Both the position numbers and the translations under genes were made by a program. Positions 23,813 to 32,899 of a stretch of 64,000 nucleotides of DNA are shown here, piece after piece. The notes under the pieces are model-generated. The model saw nothing but the letters and a program-made list of their open reading frames with translations, made no database searches and was not told the DNA's origin. This DNA is from Epiperipatus broadwayi (Eukaryota > Onychophora > Udeonychophora > Euonychophora > Peripatidae), in assembly GCA_028023455.1 (NCBI GenBank), contig JAQFVV010000022.1, positions 9,071,100 through 9,135,099 on the forward strand, in the 5' to 3' direction. Numbering within the stretch: position 1 is the first letter of the stretch; the number at the start of each line of letters is the position of its first letter.

Positions 23813-23913
23813 GCAATAAGACTCAAGAGCACTGAGCTTGCTTCCAGAGTCATAGCACTATAATTCTGGCAGCAACTTGCTGAAAGCTAGCTCAGTGCTC
23901 TTGAGACTTATTG
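23813..23913. repeat. Fold-back element, 101 bp
   Basis: CAATAAGACTCAAGAGCACT and the following GAGCT at 23,813-23,837 are mirrored as an exact inverted repeat ending at 23,913. The loop is about 50 bp. Form is that of a small MITE-like palindrome. Confidence 0.65.
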
Positions 23914-24236
23914 TTGAGATTTAATAAAGAATAAGGAAACAAGCTATTCCCTATAGTTACTAAAACTTTTGAATTCCCCAGCATTTAAAATAAAAAGTAA
24001 TGAAGAAGAAGAAAGATCTCAGAGATGATGGAAGTATTATTGATTTCTTAAAAAAAAAAAACAGGTAAAAAATAGAAGGCATAAACAAAATTATATTCCA
24101 AATGTTTAAATGATAAAGTGTACCCGATATTGAAAGAATGCAATAGTAATATTTATATTTAATACAATTTTCTTCTTCCTCCTCCTTTTCTTATGTATTG
24201 ATTTCAATATTTACATATACTATTTCCAACCTTGTT

Positions 24237-24340
24237 TTTTTTCTCATGTGTCATAGCATCAGCCGGGAAGCAAACCTGGTAACCCGGGACAAGTACTTGT
24301 AAAGCAGACGTCGCTGACCTCTTGACCAACAATGCTTGAC
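24237..24340 (-). mobile_element. tRNA-derived SINE (family A)
   Basis: The minus strand carries the A-box region, a B-box region GGTTTGCTTCCCGG and GATGCTATGACACATGAG followed by A residues. A 15-bp duplication ATTTCCAACCTTGTT flanks it at 24,222-24,236 and 24,341-24,355. It inserted at the edge of the palindrome that follows. Confidence 0.85.
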
Positions 24341-24343
24341 ATT

Positions 24344-24534
24344 TCCAACCTTGTTATACACTTAACACTACTATTTTTATACCAAAACTTTACTCTTACA
24401 GTTTTTATTATCCTACAATCATCATCAGAGATAGGATTATAAAAGATCTCTGATGATGACTGTAGGACAGTCAAAACTGTAAGAGTAAAGTTTTGGTGTA
24501 AAAAAATAACATTGTTAAGTGTAGAAGAAGGTTA
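24344..24534. repeat. Fold-back element, about 190 bp
   Basis: The arms CCAAAACTTTACTCTTACAG and CTGTAAGAGTAAAGTTTTGG are exact, and the outer parts (ACACTTAAC...GTTAAGTGT, then CCAACCTT...AAGGTTAG) extend the stem with mismatches. The centre itself is palindromic (ATCATCATCAGAGAT against ATCTCTGATGATGA). It looks like a MITE-like fold-back. Confidence 0.65.
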
Positions 24535-24539
24535 GATAT

Positions 24540-24830
24540 GGTATAATATTGATATTTAAGAAAGATGATACAAAAAGTATTAGAAATTATAGACCTGTCA
24601 CTCTTCTACAAGATAATTATAACTCATCTACAATGAATTTTGGATTTTAATCAACCTGAAGAACAAGTTGGATTAAAAAGTGGTTTAGCTGAATAGATTA
24701 CATTTAAGTAATGTCAGAAGATACAGAACATCCAATGAATATAAGTTGCCATTATGCTCTGAGGATTATGAACAGCGATTTGATTCTATAATCATTTCTA
24801 TGGTGATTAAATTATTTAAGATCCAACTTC
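24540..24830 (+). pseudogene. RTE-type LINE reverse-transcriptase fragment
   Basis: IIFKKDDTKSIRNYRPVTLL-like sequence near 24,545-24,605 matches IFKKGDKEDIRNYRPISLL of the 57.4-60.4 kb element. It is followed by counterparts of LDFHQPREQAGFKSG (here FNQPEEQVGLKSG) and of the EYELSLCFGFVDYEKAFDSI region (here EYKLPLCSEDYEQRFDSI). Frameshifts and lost motif A residues show a dead internal fragment. Confidence 0.75.
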
Positions 24831-25144
24831 TTCCATTCTTATTTGACAGAGCCTAATAACAATTTCATTCATATTTGCTCTTTTTATAAAAATTACTGAA
24901 TAAAATATTTATTTGAATTTCTTTTATAAAATGGAAATGAATTTTAGATGAGACATTGTAAAAGAATGGAAATATATCTTAAAATTCAAAATTAAATGTA
25001 TTATTAATTTCACAAAAAAATTAATTATGAGGATTATGAAAGCAATTTTTGTCAGCCAGTAAAAACAGCTTCCATTATATTATGATTATGTTTATATAAT
25101 GTGTTTCCTTAAAAACAAAACTTTTCAAATAAATCTAATTGTAA

Positions 25145-25620
25145 TCATATAATTTTTGCATCACATGATATCACATTTCCTATACTAGCACATTAATTGT
25201 TGATAAACAGAGCAAAACTCTCCATACAGTATTGCCACCTGTGCTAAACAGAGTAATCAATAGATGCCAGAAGGCTTGTGCATAAAATCCCTATATAATG
25301 CCTACTCATCCAATATCCCCAGACTAGTTTCTGGCATGTGGCCTTCGTCAGTGAGGAGCTTTGGATCTGAGAGCACTGCATCTAGATCTTAGGATCTAAT
25401 GCAACCCTCTAGCAACCACCTTTTATCTCTACTTAACTACAAAACTATGAGAATGAAATTGAAAACACAAAAAATATTTTCAATCTAAGCTCAATAGTTT
25501 ATATAGTCATATGGGTCTGAACTCAGTTCAGCACCCATACATTTTGGTGTCTTTGGCTCTTTTACAACCATAGCCACCACTATCCTATTAGTCATATGAG
25601 TTCAGACCCATATGACTATA
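25145..25620 (-). repeat. Family C repeat, left copy of an inverted pair
   Basis: Read on the minus strand this copy matches 27,630-27,985. Shared blocks are GAGCTTAGATTGAAAATATT, TTTTCAATTTCATT, GGTTGCTAGAGGGTTGCATT, AGATCCTAAGATCTAGATGC, the hammerhead-like core, and GGATTTTATGCACAAGCCTT. Its distal end (GAGCAAAACTCTCCATACAG, then GATATCACATTTCCTATACT) is the family C terminus. Palindromic CATATGGGTCTGAACTC against GAGTTCAGACCCATATG closes the proximal end. Confidence 0.7.
25316..25357 (-). ncRNA. Hammerhead-ribozyme-like motif
   Basis: On the minus strand TCCTCA, CTGACGA, a stem II of GGC/GCC with a 5-base loop, GAAA, the self-complementary ACTAGT, GTC and TGGGGA follow in type I hammerhead order. 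Stem I pairs over six positions with one G-U. The pair next to the core (positions 10.1/11.1, normally G-C) is A/A here, which is a departure from known active hammerheads. The palindromic stem III would permit dimer formation. Confidence 0.5.
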
Positions 25621-26954
25621 TTGTGATGGTCAGATGATGTATGTTGGCTTAACCCAGTTCGAATACTAGGCGAAGGTACCTCGGGGCCACTCATACGCGA
25701 GATATTAAATCAAGAATACTATGACCCCTGCCCTCTTCGTATATTCTCGAGACTAACCCACGAACCAACAACACTATTTGAGACACGCATAGATATTTTC
25801 TTCCCGAGCCACGAGCTTAGCATCAGCGGGATACATGGACAAAACCACCTGCGGAGCTTAAATAGTTAAATTGCAAAAATACTTAGAAATATGTGTTCTG
25901 CGTGCCTGGATCATTTGAAAGTAAAACAAAGCATTAAAAGATAACTAGCAAACGCAAGCTTTTAGTGAAATAAATATCTTTAATAAATGACATTTGAAAT
26001 ATTATTAATAAATTTAATGGCCTTCGCTATTCCCCTAAATTAATGAAACAAACTAATTAGACAATAAAAACAGATTAATAGGTTTGCGGTCTAACTCTTT
26101 TCTTCCCAATTTTATTAAAAATTGTCAACTCGATCTTCTCGATAACGTACGATAAAAATTTTCCGCAAAGCAGTTTCTAATTGCTTTGCACTAAAACAGA
26201 GTTTAAAACCATTTAAGATGTATATCGCTAAATCTGACATACGTAAGAAGCTAATGGCGAACAAAAGAAGCGTTATCGAGATCAAATTGGCAAACAACAA
26301 AACAGAAAAAAAACTTACAGTACTAAATTTTACAAGTAGAATAAAACTGGAAAGGATTTTTATATGAACAATTAACTAATAAACTTAACATAATGAAATT
26401 AAAATATTTACACATGGGAGTAATGAAGAATAAGCAAGAAAAGGGGTTAACTATCTAAGTAGATGATCACATATACATATATCTAACTAGTCTAATAAAA
26501 ATAGTTACATTATAAATATCATTAAGCAAACATTTCATAAATATTCAAGAAAGCAATTATAAAAAGTATGGACAAAAAGGGTAGCATAATGAATAGTTCA
26601 TGAGGAGAGATATGATTACCGTCCTTATTCCTTGGTCATGTTCCATCGACGGGCGTAGCTTGATCCGTCTGATGAGATGTGTTCGACCGGACAAGGAAAG
26701 TGGAAATCAGTAGCATGGTTTCACAAAAAGTCCTCCAGACACGGCACCGAGTTCAGATGACTATTGAGTGGATACTATGGCATTTTGGATGGTATTCAGG
26801 AACCTCGGCGATAGGCAAAGCTATTTATTTGCCTAGCCGAGCATAGTAGAATCTATCAAACTTATATGATTTTTAGCTTGAGCAGGTTCAAACTTCTTCA
26901 TGATTTGTAGACAACAGTTGTAGACTTTTGGGAATAAAATCACGAACAAAATCT

Positions 26955-27100
26955 GACAGAGTTCTCCTAAGAGAAATCTGAATGCACCTTGCAATAGCAA
27001 AATCTGAATCAATCTTGCAATAGCGAACTCTGAAAGAATCACCTTCACAAGGAAAATCAGAATCAACTGAATCCTTCAAAAGGAAAAATCTGAATAATCA
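26955..27100 (-). repeat. Minisatellite, about five units of 27-30 bp
   Basis: AAATCTGAAT or a variant recurs near 26,957, 26,976, 27,000, 27,026, 27,057 and 27,087. Between the recurrences lie CTTGCAATAGC-like or CCTTC.AAAGG-like parts. It lies immediately downstream (minus strand) of the TATA box. Confidence 0.55.
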
Positions 27101-27118
27101 ATCTTTTGTTCTCCCTTC

Positions 27119-27127
27119 TATTTATAC
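27119..27127 (-). promoter_or_regulatory. TATA-box-like pol II promoter element
   Basis: The minus strand reads GAGGGTATAAATAGAAGGGA, an exact TATAAATAG in a GC-richer setting than usual for this window. That context makes it stand out from the many random TA-rich strings. No transcript is known. Confidence 0.35.
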
Positions 27128-27629
27128 CCTCTCTGTCAGCTACCTTCTATTGTTTGTATGATCTGAGATCTTGATAAGCCTCCCCATGCTCCTTTGTTTC
27201 AAGCAACACTTTCTAAAAATAACTTTAACTTTTTTACTCTAACTTTCTTACTTCAAAGTTTGAATTCTCTTAATTAAAAAGAAAGAGAAGAGAAGGCCAC
27301 TTTAATTACACTTGAATGGCTCACTAATTAAAACTATACATTCTTTTAGAAAATGTTGGCAGGCTTATCTCAAAATCAAATCATACTAAATATTTTAACA
27401 AAATTTTAACAACAATATATTATTATTTTTTGATAGTAGAATAAGCATTTTATTTCAGCAGAATTTTGCATTAACTCATATATATACGCTAGATGTATAT
27501 ATATGTTTGACTAATAGGTTAAGCAATTTTTATTAATAGAATGAAATTTATTTAAAACAAAATATTTAAATGTAATACACATTTGATAAGCATAATTATT
27601 TTTAACTCTAATGCAAAACCCTGCTGATA

Positions 27630-27985
27630 TTGAACTATAAACTTAATTCAGGTCTACAATACTAATTAAGTTTATAGGAAGATGTGAAGCATGGATCGGG
27701 CTTCAGATCCATTGCTTCAATATAAGCTATTGAGCTTAGATTGAAAATATTTTTTGTGTTTTCAATTTCATTTTCATGGTTTTGTAGTTAAGTAGAGATA
27801 AAAGGTGGTTGCTAGAGGGTTGCATTAGATCCTAAGATCTAGATGCAGTGCTCTCAGATCCAAAGCTCCTCACTGATGAAGGCCACAAGCCAGAAACTAG
27901 TCTGGGGATATTGGATGAGTAGGCATTAGATAGGGATTTTATGCACAAGCCTTCTGGCATCCATTGATTACTCTGTTTATCATAT
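27630..27985 (+). repeat. Family C repeat, right copy of an inverted pair
   Basis: This is the plus-strand partner of 25,145-25,620, aligning from GAGCTTAGATTG (27,730) to TTGATTACTCTGTTTATC (about 27,982) with few differences. A separate hairpin (27,685-27,719, TGAAGCATGGATC against GATCCATTGCTTCA) lies in its proximal part and is not seen in the left copy. Confidence 0.7.
27867..27908 (+). ncRNA. Hammerhead-ribozyme-like motif (best copy)
   Basis: Stem I is TCCTCA (27,867-27,872) with TGGGGA (27,903-27,908). The core CTGATGA is at 27,873-27,879, stem II GGC/GCC at 27,881-27,891, GAAA at 27,893-27,896, stem III the palindrome ACTAGT at 27,896-27,901. The predicted cleavage triplet GTC ends at 27,902. 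All invariant core bases are present in type I order. The 10.1/11.1 pair is A/A rather than G-C and stem II has only three pairs, so activity may be weak or lost. Confidence 0.55.
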
Positions 27986-28424
27986 AATTTTTGGTTTAAA
28001 ATAAATATTTTATGAATATATTGCATAAATAAGTTTAAATATGTAAATAAATGACTGAAAATTAATAATTTTTCTTTTGCAAATACTAGAACAATAAAAT
28101 AGGTTAGAAAAATACATGGAGCTCAATATTCTATCACTCAATGATGCTATCAGTTTTTTTTTTTTTTTGTATTATGATACAACCAATCAGGGCAGGGTCA
28201 GCTTGTTTTCATATTGAAATTTAGTTTGAGATCTGACATCTTCAGATTTTTTTTAGACTAAAAGTTTTAATAACGATTTCTATGCAAGAAAAATATATAC
28301 ACTTAATTAATGTTACAGATAATTGTAAAATAATGAAAAAAATCTTAAAACAATAACAAAACTATCATAATATCCCAAATGCCTTAAAATTTATAAGAAA
28401 GTTACTGACTCTCCTTAAAGATGG

Positions 28425-28555
28425 TAAAGCATGAAGTCATCAAAATATAATATATATATATATAAAAGAAATGTAACAGTAATAATTACATAAAGCATGA
28501 AGTCATCAAAATATAATATATATATATATAAAAGAAATGTAACAGTAATAATTAG
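28425..28555. repeat. Near-exact tandem duplication, unit 66 bp
   Basis: TAAAGCATGAAGTCATCAAA, a TA run and AAGAAATGTAACAGTAATAA occur at 28,425-28,490 and again at 28,491-28,555 with almost no differences. Confidence 0.85.
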
Positions 28556-28689
28556 ATTAAATATAGATATTAGGAAGATTAACATGGACATATGTGTATG
28601 ATAGGATTATTCTATATTTCCAAAACCTTTTAATTGCAATGTTACAAGAAATATTTGTGGATCAATGGAGTAAAATAACCATTTAATTC

Positions 28690-29345
28690 AATTACATTTT
28701 TCAGTTGATGTGGTTGTTTTTGCAAATAATCATGCAAAAGTTATCAAATAAAAGTAAAAAAGTTGGTCTAAAGATAAATGCTAAAAAGACAGACTTTTTA
28801 TTGAATTTCCCAGAAGAAGAAAATAAGGATTCAAATGATTATGATTTAAAAGAAGTCACTTGGTCAGATTATAAACACAGATTGAAACATAATAGAAAAA
28901 ATTAATCATATAATTAAACTTCAATGAAGTATTTTTTGGTAGACACAACTTAATATTAAAAGGAAATATGTTTATGTGATTAAAAGAAAGGTTTTCAATA
29001 GATTTCTTTTTATTTAGTTCTTACTTATAGATTCGATAGTTGGATACTTAACAGAAGAGCAATACAGAGATCTTATGACTTCTCAATAAAGCATGTGGAG
29101 AAATATGTTAGGAGAAACATGAAGAGATTGAAACAGAATACATGGTTGAAAAAACAGGTATCGCTGACATCATTGAAAGTATTAAGAGACTGAAATGGAA
29201 TTGAGCTGGACATTTTTCCTGAAAAGATGATGTGACAAATTATATAAAATTTGTTGGAATATTGTGGAGAATAGATGCTAGGGATCTGATTAATTGGATT
29301 AAATTTGGAGAGATCTTCCTCTTGCAGTGAATTGATTATGGCTAA
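28690..29345 (+). pseudogene. RTE-type LINE, 3' part of reverse-transcriptase ORF (relic)
   Basis: It begins with a counterpart of DVVVFANN (GTTGATGTGGTTGTTTTTGC), then reads KLSNKSKKVGLKINAKKTDF, matching ELSDESRKVGLKINVKKTKV of the full copy. Later parts match EEINHRIKLGW, NLILKG, the SETWTL region, MERCMLG, DIIEKIKRLKWSWAGH and ETFILQW. There are several frameshifts and a deletion around 29,230-29,260. It ends with a GAT-rich tail. Confidence 0.75.
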
Positions 29346-29359
29346 AAATGATAATGATC

Positions 29360-31340
29360 ACACTAATCATATGGTCAACTGGTTCATCAATTGACAAATA
29401 ATTACAGTGTTGTCCTATGTCAGAAAATTTAACACATTTCTATGGGGTCAAAATATATAATAAATACTAAATATTTGATTAAAATTAGTAATACATTGTT
29501 TTTTGAATATTGTAAAGAATTTATAGAAGAGAGAAAGAAAAAAAATACTTAATATAAGTTTTTTGTTTGTTTTGTTTCTATCAATAAAGAAAAATGGTAG
29601 TTTTGAATTAGTACAATTGTAACTATTGGATTAATGCAAATGCATTTTATTATATAATTAGGTCTTTGATGATGTTTTATTGATATTATAAGATGAGAAA
29701 CTATTTAATCCAGATTTGAAATAATTTGAAATCAATAGTGTTACGGCATTTTAGACTTGCACTTCAAAATCCATGCAGGCTGTATTGTTAAAAAAGATCC
29801 AGCACCAAAAAAGGGTTTTATCCAATAGTTCATGAGATGGCCGCCATCAAAAAGAAATTATGATAATTCATGTAAAAGACAAAGTTGTACGGTACAATTA
29901 ATCATAAAAAACTTTCACTACTCAGCAATAGCGTTCAAGATTAGTGATTAATTTGTCAAAATGTACATCAATTGCAATCAATTCAGTTGAGCTGTAGTCT
30001 GACTAACCTTACAAAGTGCATTTTCAGTTGTGCCTCTGTTTTGTCAAGATGAACCAAATATTAAAAGACTAATGGCAAAAATGTAAATTTAAAGTTATCT
30101 TAGAATTATCACTGTTATTAGAAGAAGCCACAAAGAAGAAGAAAAAGGAATTCTTTGGCATTAGGAAGATTTATCAGATTTGAACAATTCAGGATACTTA
30201 ATCAAAGACATTGTGCTTTACTGAAGTTTGAACTTCTTTATAATTAGAAGTCATAAGAAAGCTTAAGAAATAATAGTAGTATTCAAATTCTAAAGCCTCA
30301 TTGAATGAGAACAATCATATTTATTTGTTAACCTCTTTTGGAATATTTTCTTTAATTACTAATTTTTATCATATTTTGAATTGTTACATTGGCTTATGTA
30401 TGTAGATAATCTCTAAGCATAAGGGTACACTTATGCTTTTCATACCGATGCTCATGGATGGGCAAGTGCATGTAAATTCATACAAGCGCATGACCCAAGA
30501 TTTGTTTCTTCTTTATAATATTATAATTATTATTATTATTATTTATGCTTTTTAGATATTTAGTATTTAGTACTTAATAATTATTAGTATTTGTATAATA
30601 TAGTATATGTCATAATTTCAATGTGTGAATAATTAATTTATTTCATTTTCTTTCTAAAATGGTGCTAATTTTTTTGTTTAATAAATTGTTAATTTGTAAC
30701 ATTTGTTTTACTATTTCCTATCTTCAATTCTGGTTTCACTATTCAAGTTTTAATGTATGTGGCATTAGAGTTTACATTTTCTTTTTTAAAGAAGGTATAA
30801 ATTAATTACCATTTTAAAAAAGCTAGCATTGTGGATAACCACTAATCAGATTCTAAGTGGATTGTGAGATAGTCATAGTTTTATAATTTAGGGTATAGGT
30901 GACATCTAATTGGTATCATTAAACTAATAATTAGAAACCATTATCTTCTCGATTTCCCTAGGATGACCAATAGATAGATGCTGTATTAATTTAAATTTTC
31001 CCGATATTCGTTATGGTTGCATACAAAGTATTTATGCAGTTAATCTTTTTATTTTTATCTTACCATTCTGCTTTATTACAGTATATAAATATTATAAGAT
31101 ATATATATATATATGTATTACTTCCTTTAAAACTGTTATAAAATATTCACTGACATTTCTTCTTATTATTTATGTATTCCAACCACTGCTATTGCATTTC
31201 TTTATTTTTTAAGTACTGCATTGGTTAATGTTTTGCGTCTGTGGCAGTTTGTCCAAATCTTATCATAGTATAAGTACTTATAAAGTAAAATGTATTTTGT
31301 TAATCTATAAATTAATTGCAAAATGACAACTTAATAAACA
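29360..31340. other. AT-rich DNA, no gene recognised
   Basis: A less AT-rich patch at 29,745-29,880 gives an open stretch containing IHAGCIVKKDPAPKK and YPIVHEMAAIKKK, but I cannot assign it to a family and stops follow. The rest holds no recognisable element. Confidence 0.4.
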
Positions 31341-31357
31341 TTTTCTTTTTTTAATAA

Positions 31358-31500
31358 TTGAATGTAGTCGTACGTATTATTATATATACCTCCCCACATA
31401 ATTCTATGTAGTCATATGATTTATTATATACATACATGCCCCTTCCCGCAATAATTCAATGTAGTCTCATATTTTATTATATATAATAGTAATAATATAT
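31358..31500. repeat. Imperfect tandem repeat, about 3 units of 55-60 bp
   Basis: Each unit starts GAATGTAGTC- or ATGTAGTC-like, goes on with a TATTATTATATA-like run and ends CC(C/T)CC(A/C)CA-like before AATTC. Starts are near 31,361, 31,406 and 31,460. Confidence 0.55.
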
Positions 31501-32150
31501 ATATATACTACAACCCCATATATATAAAATATTACTTTACGTGGTTTATGATTTATTTTGAATGATAAATAAGTAGTGAATAAAAAATACACATAGTTAG
31601 ATAATTGAATTGATGGATTGATAGATTATGGGCAACATTTTCAGGCACTACAGAAGTCAGATTGAACATTCTCTTCAGTGCCTGTCAACTTGGCAATGAT
31701 TGACGATCACTCTTCGTGATTGATTATCAAAGATTTTTTTTTTTTTTAAAGCACTCTTCAATTTTCTGTTTTTGAACTAATGAGAAACAAATCATTTTTT
31801 TAATTAAAGTTTATATATATTACAGTTTAGGTTTCCTTTCTAATACTCAGTAGGATGTTTTTATTTTTAATTCTACCTTATTGGACAAACTTTTAATTTA
31901 GAAACAAGCAAACAAAAAACAATATAATTAATTATAAACTTTTTAAATGCTAGTCTCATTCTGTAATTTTTTTGTTTAAATGCAATATATGTTTGTTATA
32001 ATTCTAATAATAAGCAACTGATTAATTTTCCGAAATTTGCTTTGCAACATCCTGTTCAATTGTATTTATAAATAATAAAGCTGGTCCATTAAATCATACA
32101 TGTATGAATAAATAGCTAGTTACATATATCAATAAGTAAAGAAAACCATC
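31500..32150. other. AT-rich DNA, no gene recognised
   Basis: A small hairpin (TGATTGACGATCAC against GTGATTGATTATCA, 31,697-31,730) is the only structure seen. Confidence 0.45.
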
Positions 32151-32156
32151 CATCGC

Positions 32157-32256
32157 AGCGTTGGTAGTCGAGAGGTCAGCACAGCTGCCTTACAAGCAGT
32201 TGTCCCGGGTTAACGGGTTCGCATCCGGGCCGATGCTATGACACACGAAAAAAAAA
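32157..32256 (+). mobile_element. tRNA-derived SINE (family A)
   Basis: GCGTTGGTAGTCGAGAGGTC, AGCACAGCTGCCTTACAAGC, a B-box region ACGGGTTCGCATCCGG and GATGCTATGACACACG with an A tail follow in order. Confidence 0.85.
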
Positions 32257-32310
32257 TTAAATCCGACAGATCCAATTAATTGGTAAACTGAGATAATTTG
32301 TTTTTTTGTC

Positions 32311-32419
32311 TTGCATTGGTGGTCGAGAGGTCAGCGCGACTGCTTTGCACTTGCAGGCAGTTGCCCGGGTTGCGGGTTCGCGTCCCGGCCGATGCTATGA
32401 CAGTGAAAAAAAAAAAAAA
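32311..32419 (+). mobile_element. tRNA-derived SINE (family A, longer subfamily)
   Basis: TTGCATTGGTGGTCGAGAGG, GTCAGCGCGACTGCTTTGCA, a B-box region TGCGGGTTCGCGTCCCGG, and GATGCTATGACAGTG with 14 A. It lies about 55 bp downstream of the previous copy in the same orientation. TTGTCT on both sides may be a target duplication. Confidence 0.85.
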
Positions 32420-32544
32420 CTTGTCTGCATATGTAATTCTCTATTATATAAATATCTCCAAAGTGTGTTCGAGTATAGAGCGAACTGACAAAAGGTTTAT
32501 TTTAAAATAATCATTCTAGCATTATAGTAATATTTCAAATACAG

Positions 32545-32890
32545 GCATTCTTCATGTACTTGGAGCTTAATTGTAAATATACAGGATTTGAACACAGACT
32601 TTCAAGCACCCTTCAACTATCCACACTATCTTATACCACTGATACACATGACCGCACACATATAGAAAAGATAAATAATCATCAATATACATATTTTGTG
32701 CTGAACCAGCATTCATCAGTTGGTCCAGATCATCATCTACCACACACATATATATAATCAGTGCTCAGTTTATATTGAGATATCAAATCTTCATAGTTTA
32801 ATGGACATGTTTTAATCTATTTCAACCTTCAACTCTTTAGCCATCCATATCATTGAAAATCGGATGATGAAATGCCAAATTCCATGCTGG
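32545..32890 (-). repeat. Family B repeat copy
   Basis: On the minus strand it contains GATGATCTGGACCAACTGAT, GAATGCTGGTTCAGCACAAA and GAAAGTCTGTGTTCAAATCC, in the same order as at 13.2 kb. The distal part (GGCATTTCATCATCCGATTT) matches the spacer at 13.1 kb and the segment at 61.5 kb. Confidence 0.65.
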
Positions 32891-32899
32891 TGCCAATAT

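Larger units (their letters stand above)
25621..27620 (-). other. Unidentified 2-kb block between inverted family C copies
   Basis: Several sub-blocks have higher GC and more CpG than the surroundings, notably 25,640-25,860 and 26,630-26,830. On the minus strand there is a TATA box (27,119-27,127), a 29-bp minisatellite downstream of it and an AATAAATAG at about 26,825. This layout resembles an LTR or a transposon-specific promoter. No gag, pol or transposase motif was recognised and no terminal repeat pair was found, so the class is open. It is bracketed by inverted copies of family C. Confidence 0.35.

Noticed and set aside
25621-27620. A complete LTR retrotransposon
   Set aside because: The promoter-like part resembles an LTR, but no second LTR, primer-binding site, or gag/pol motif was found.
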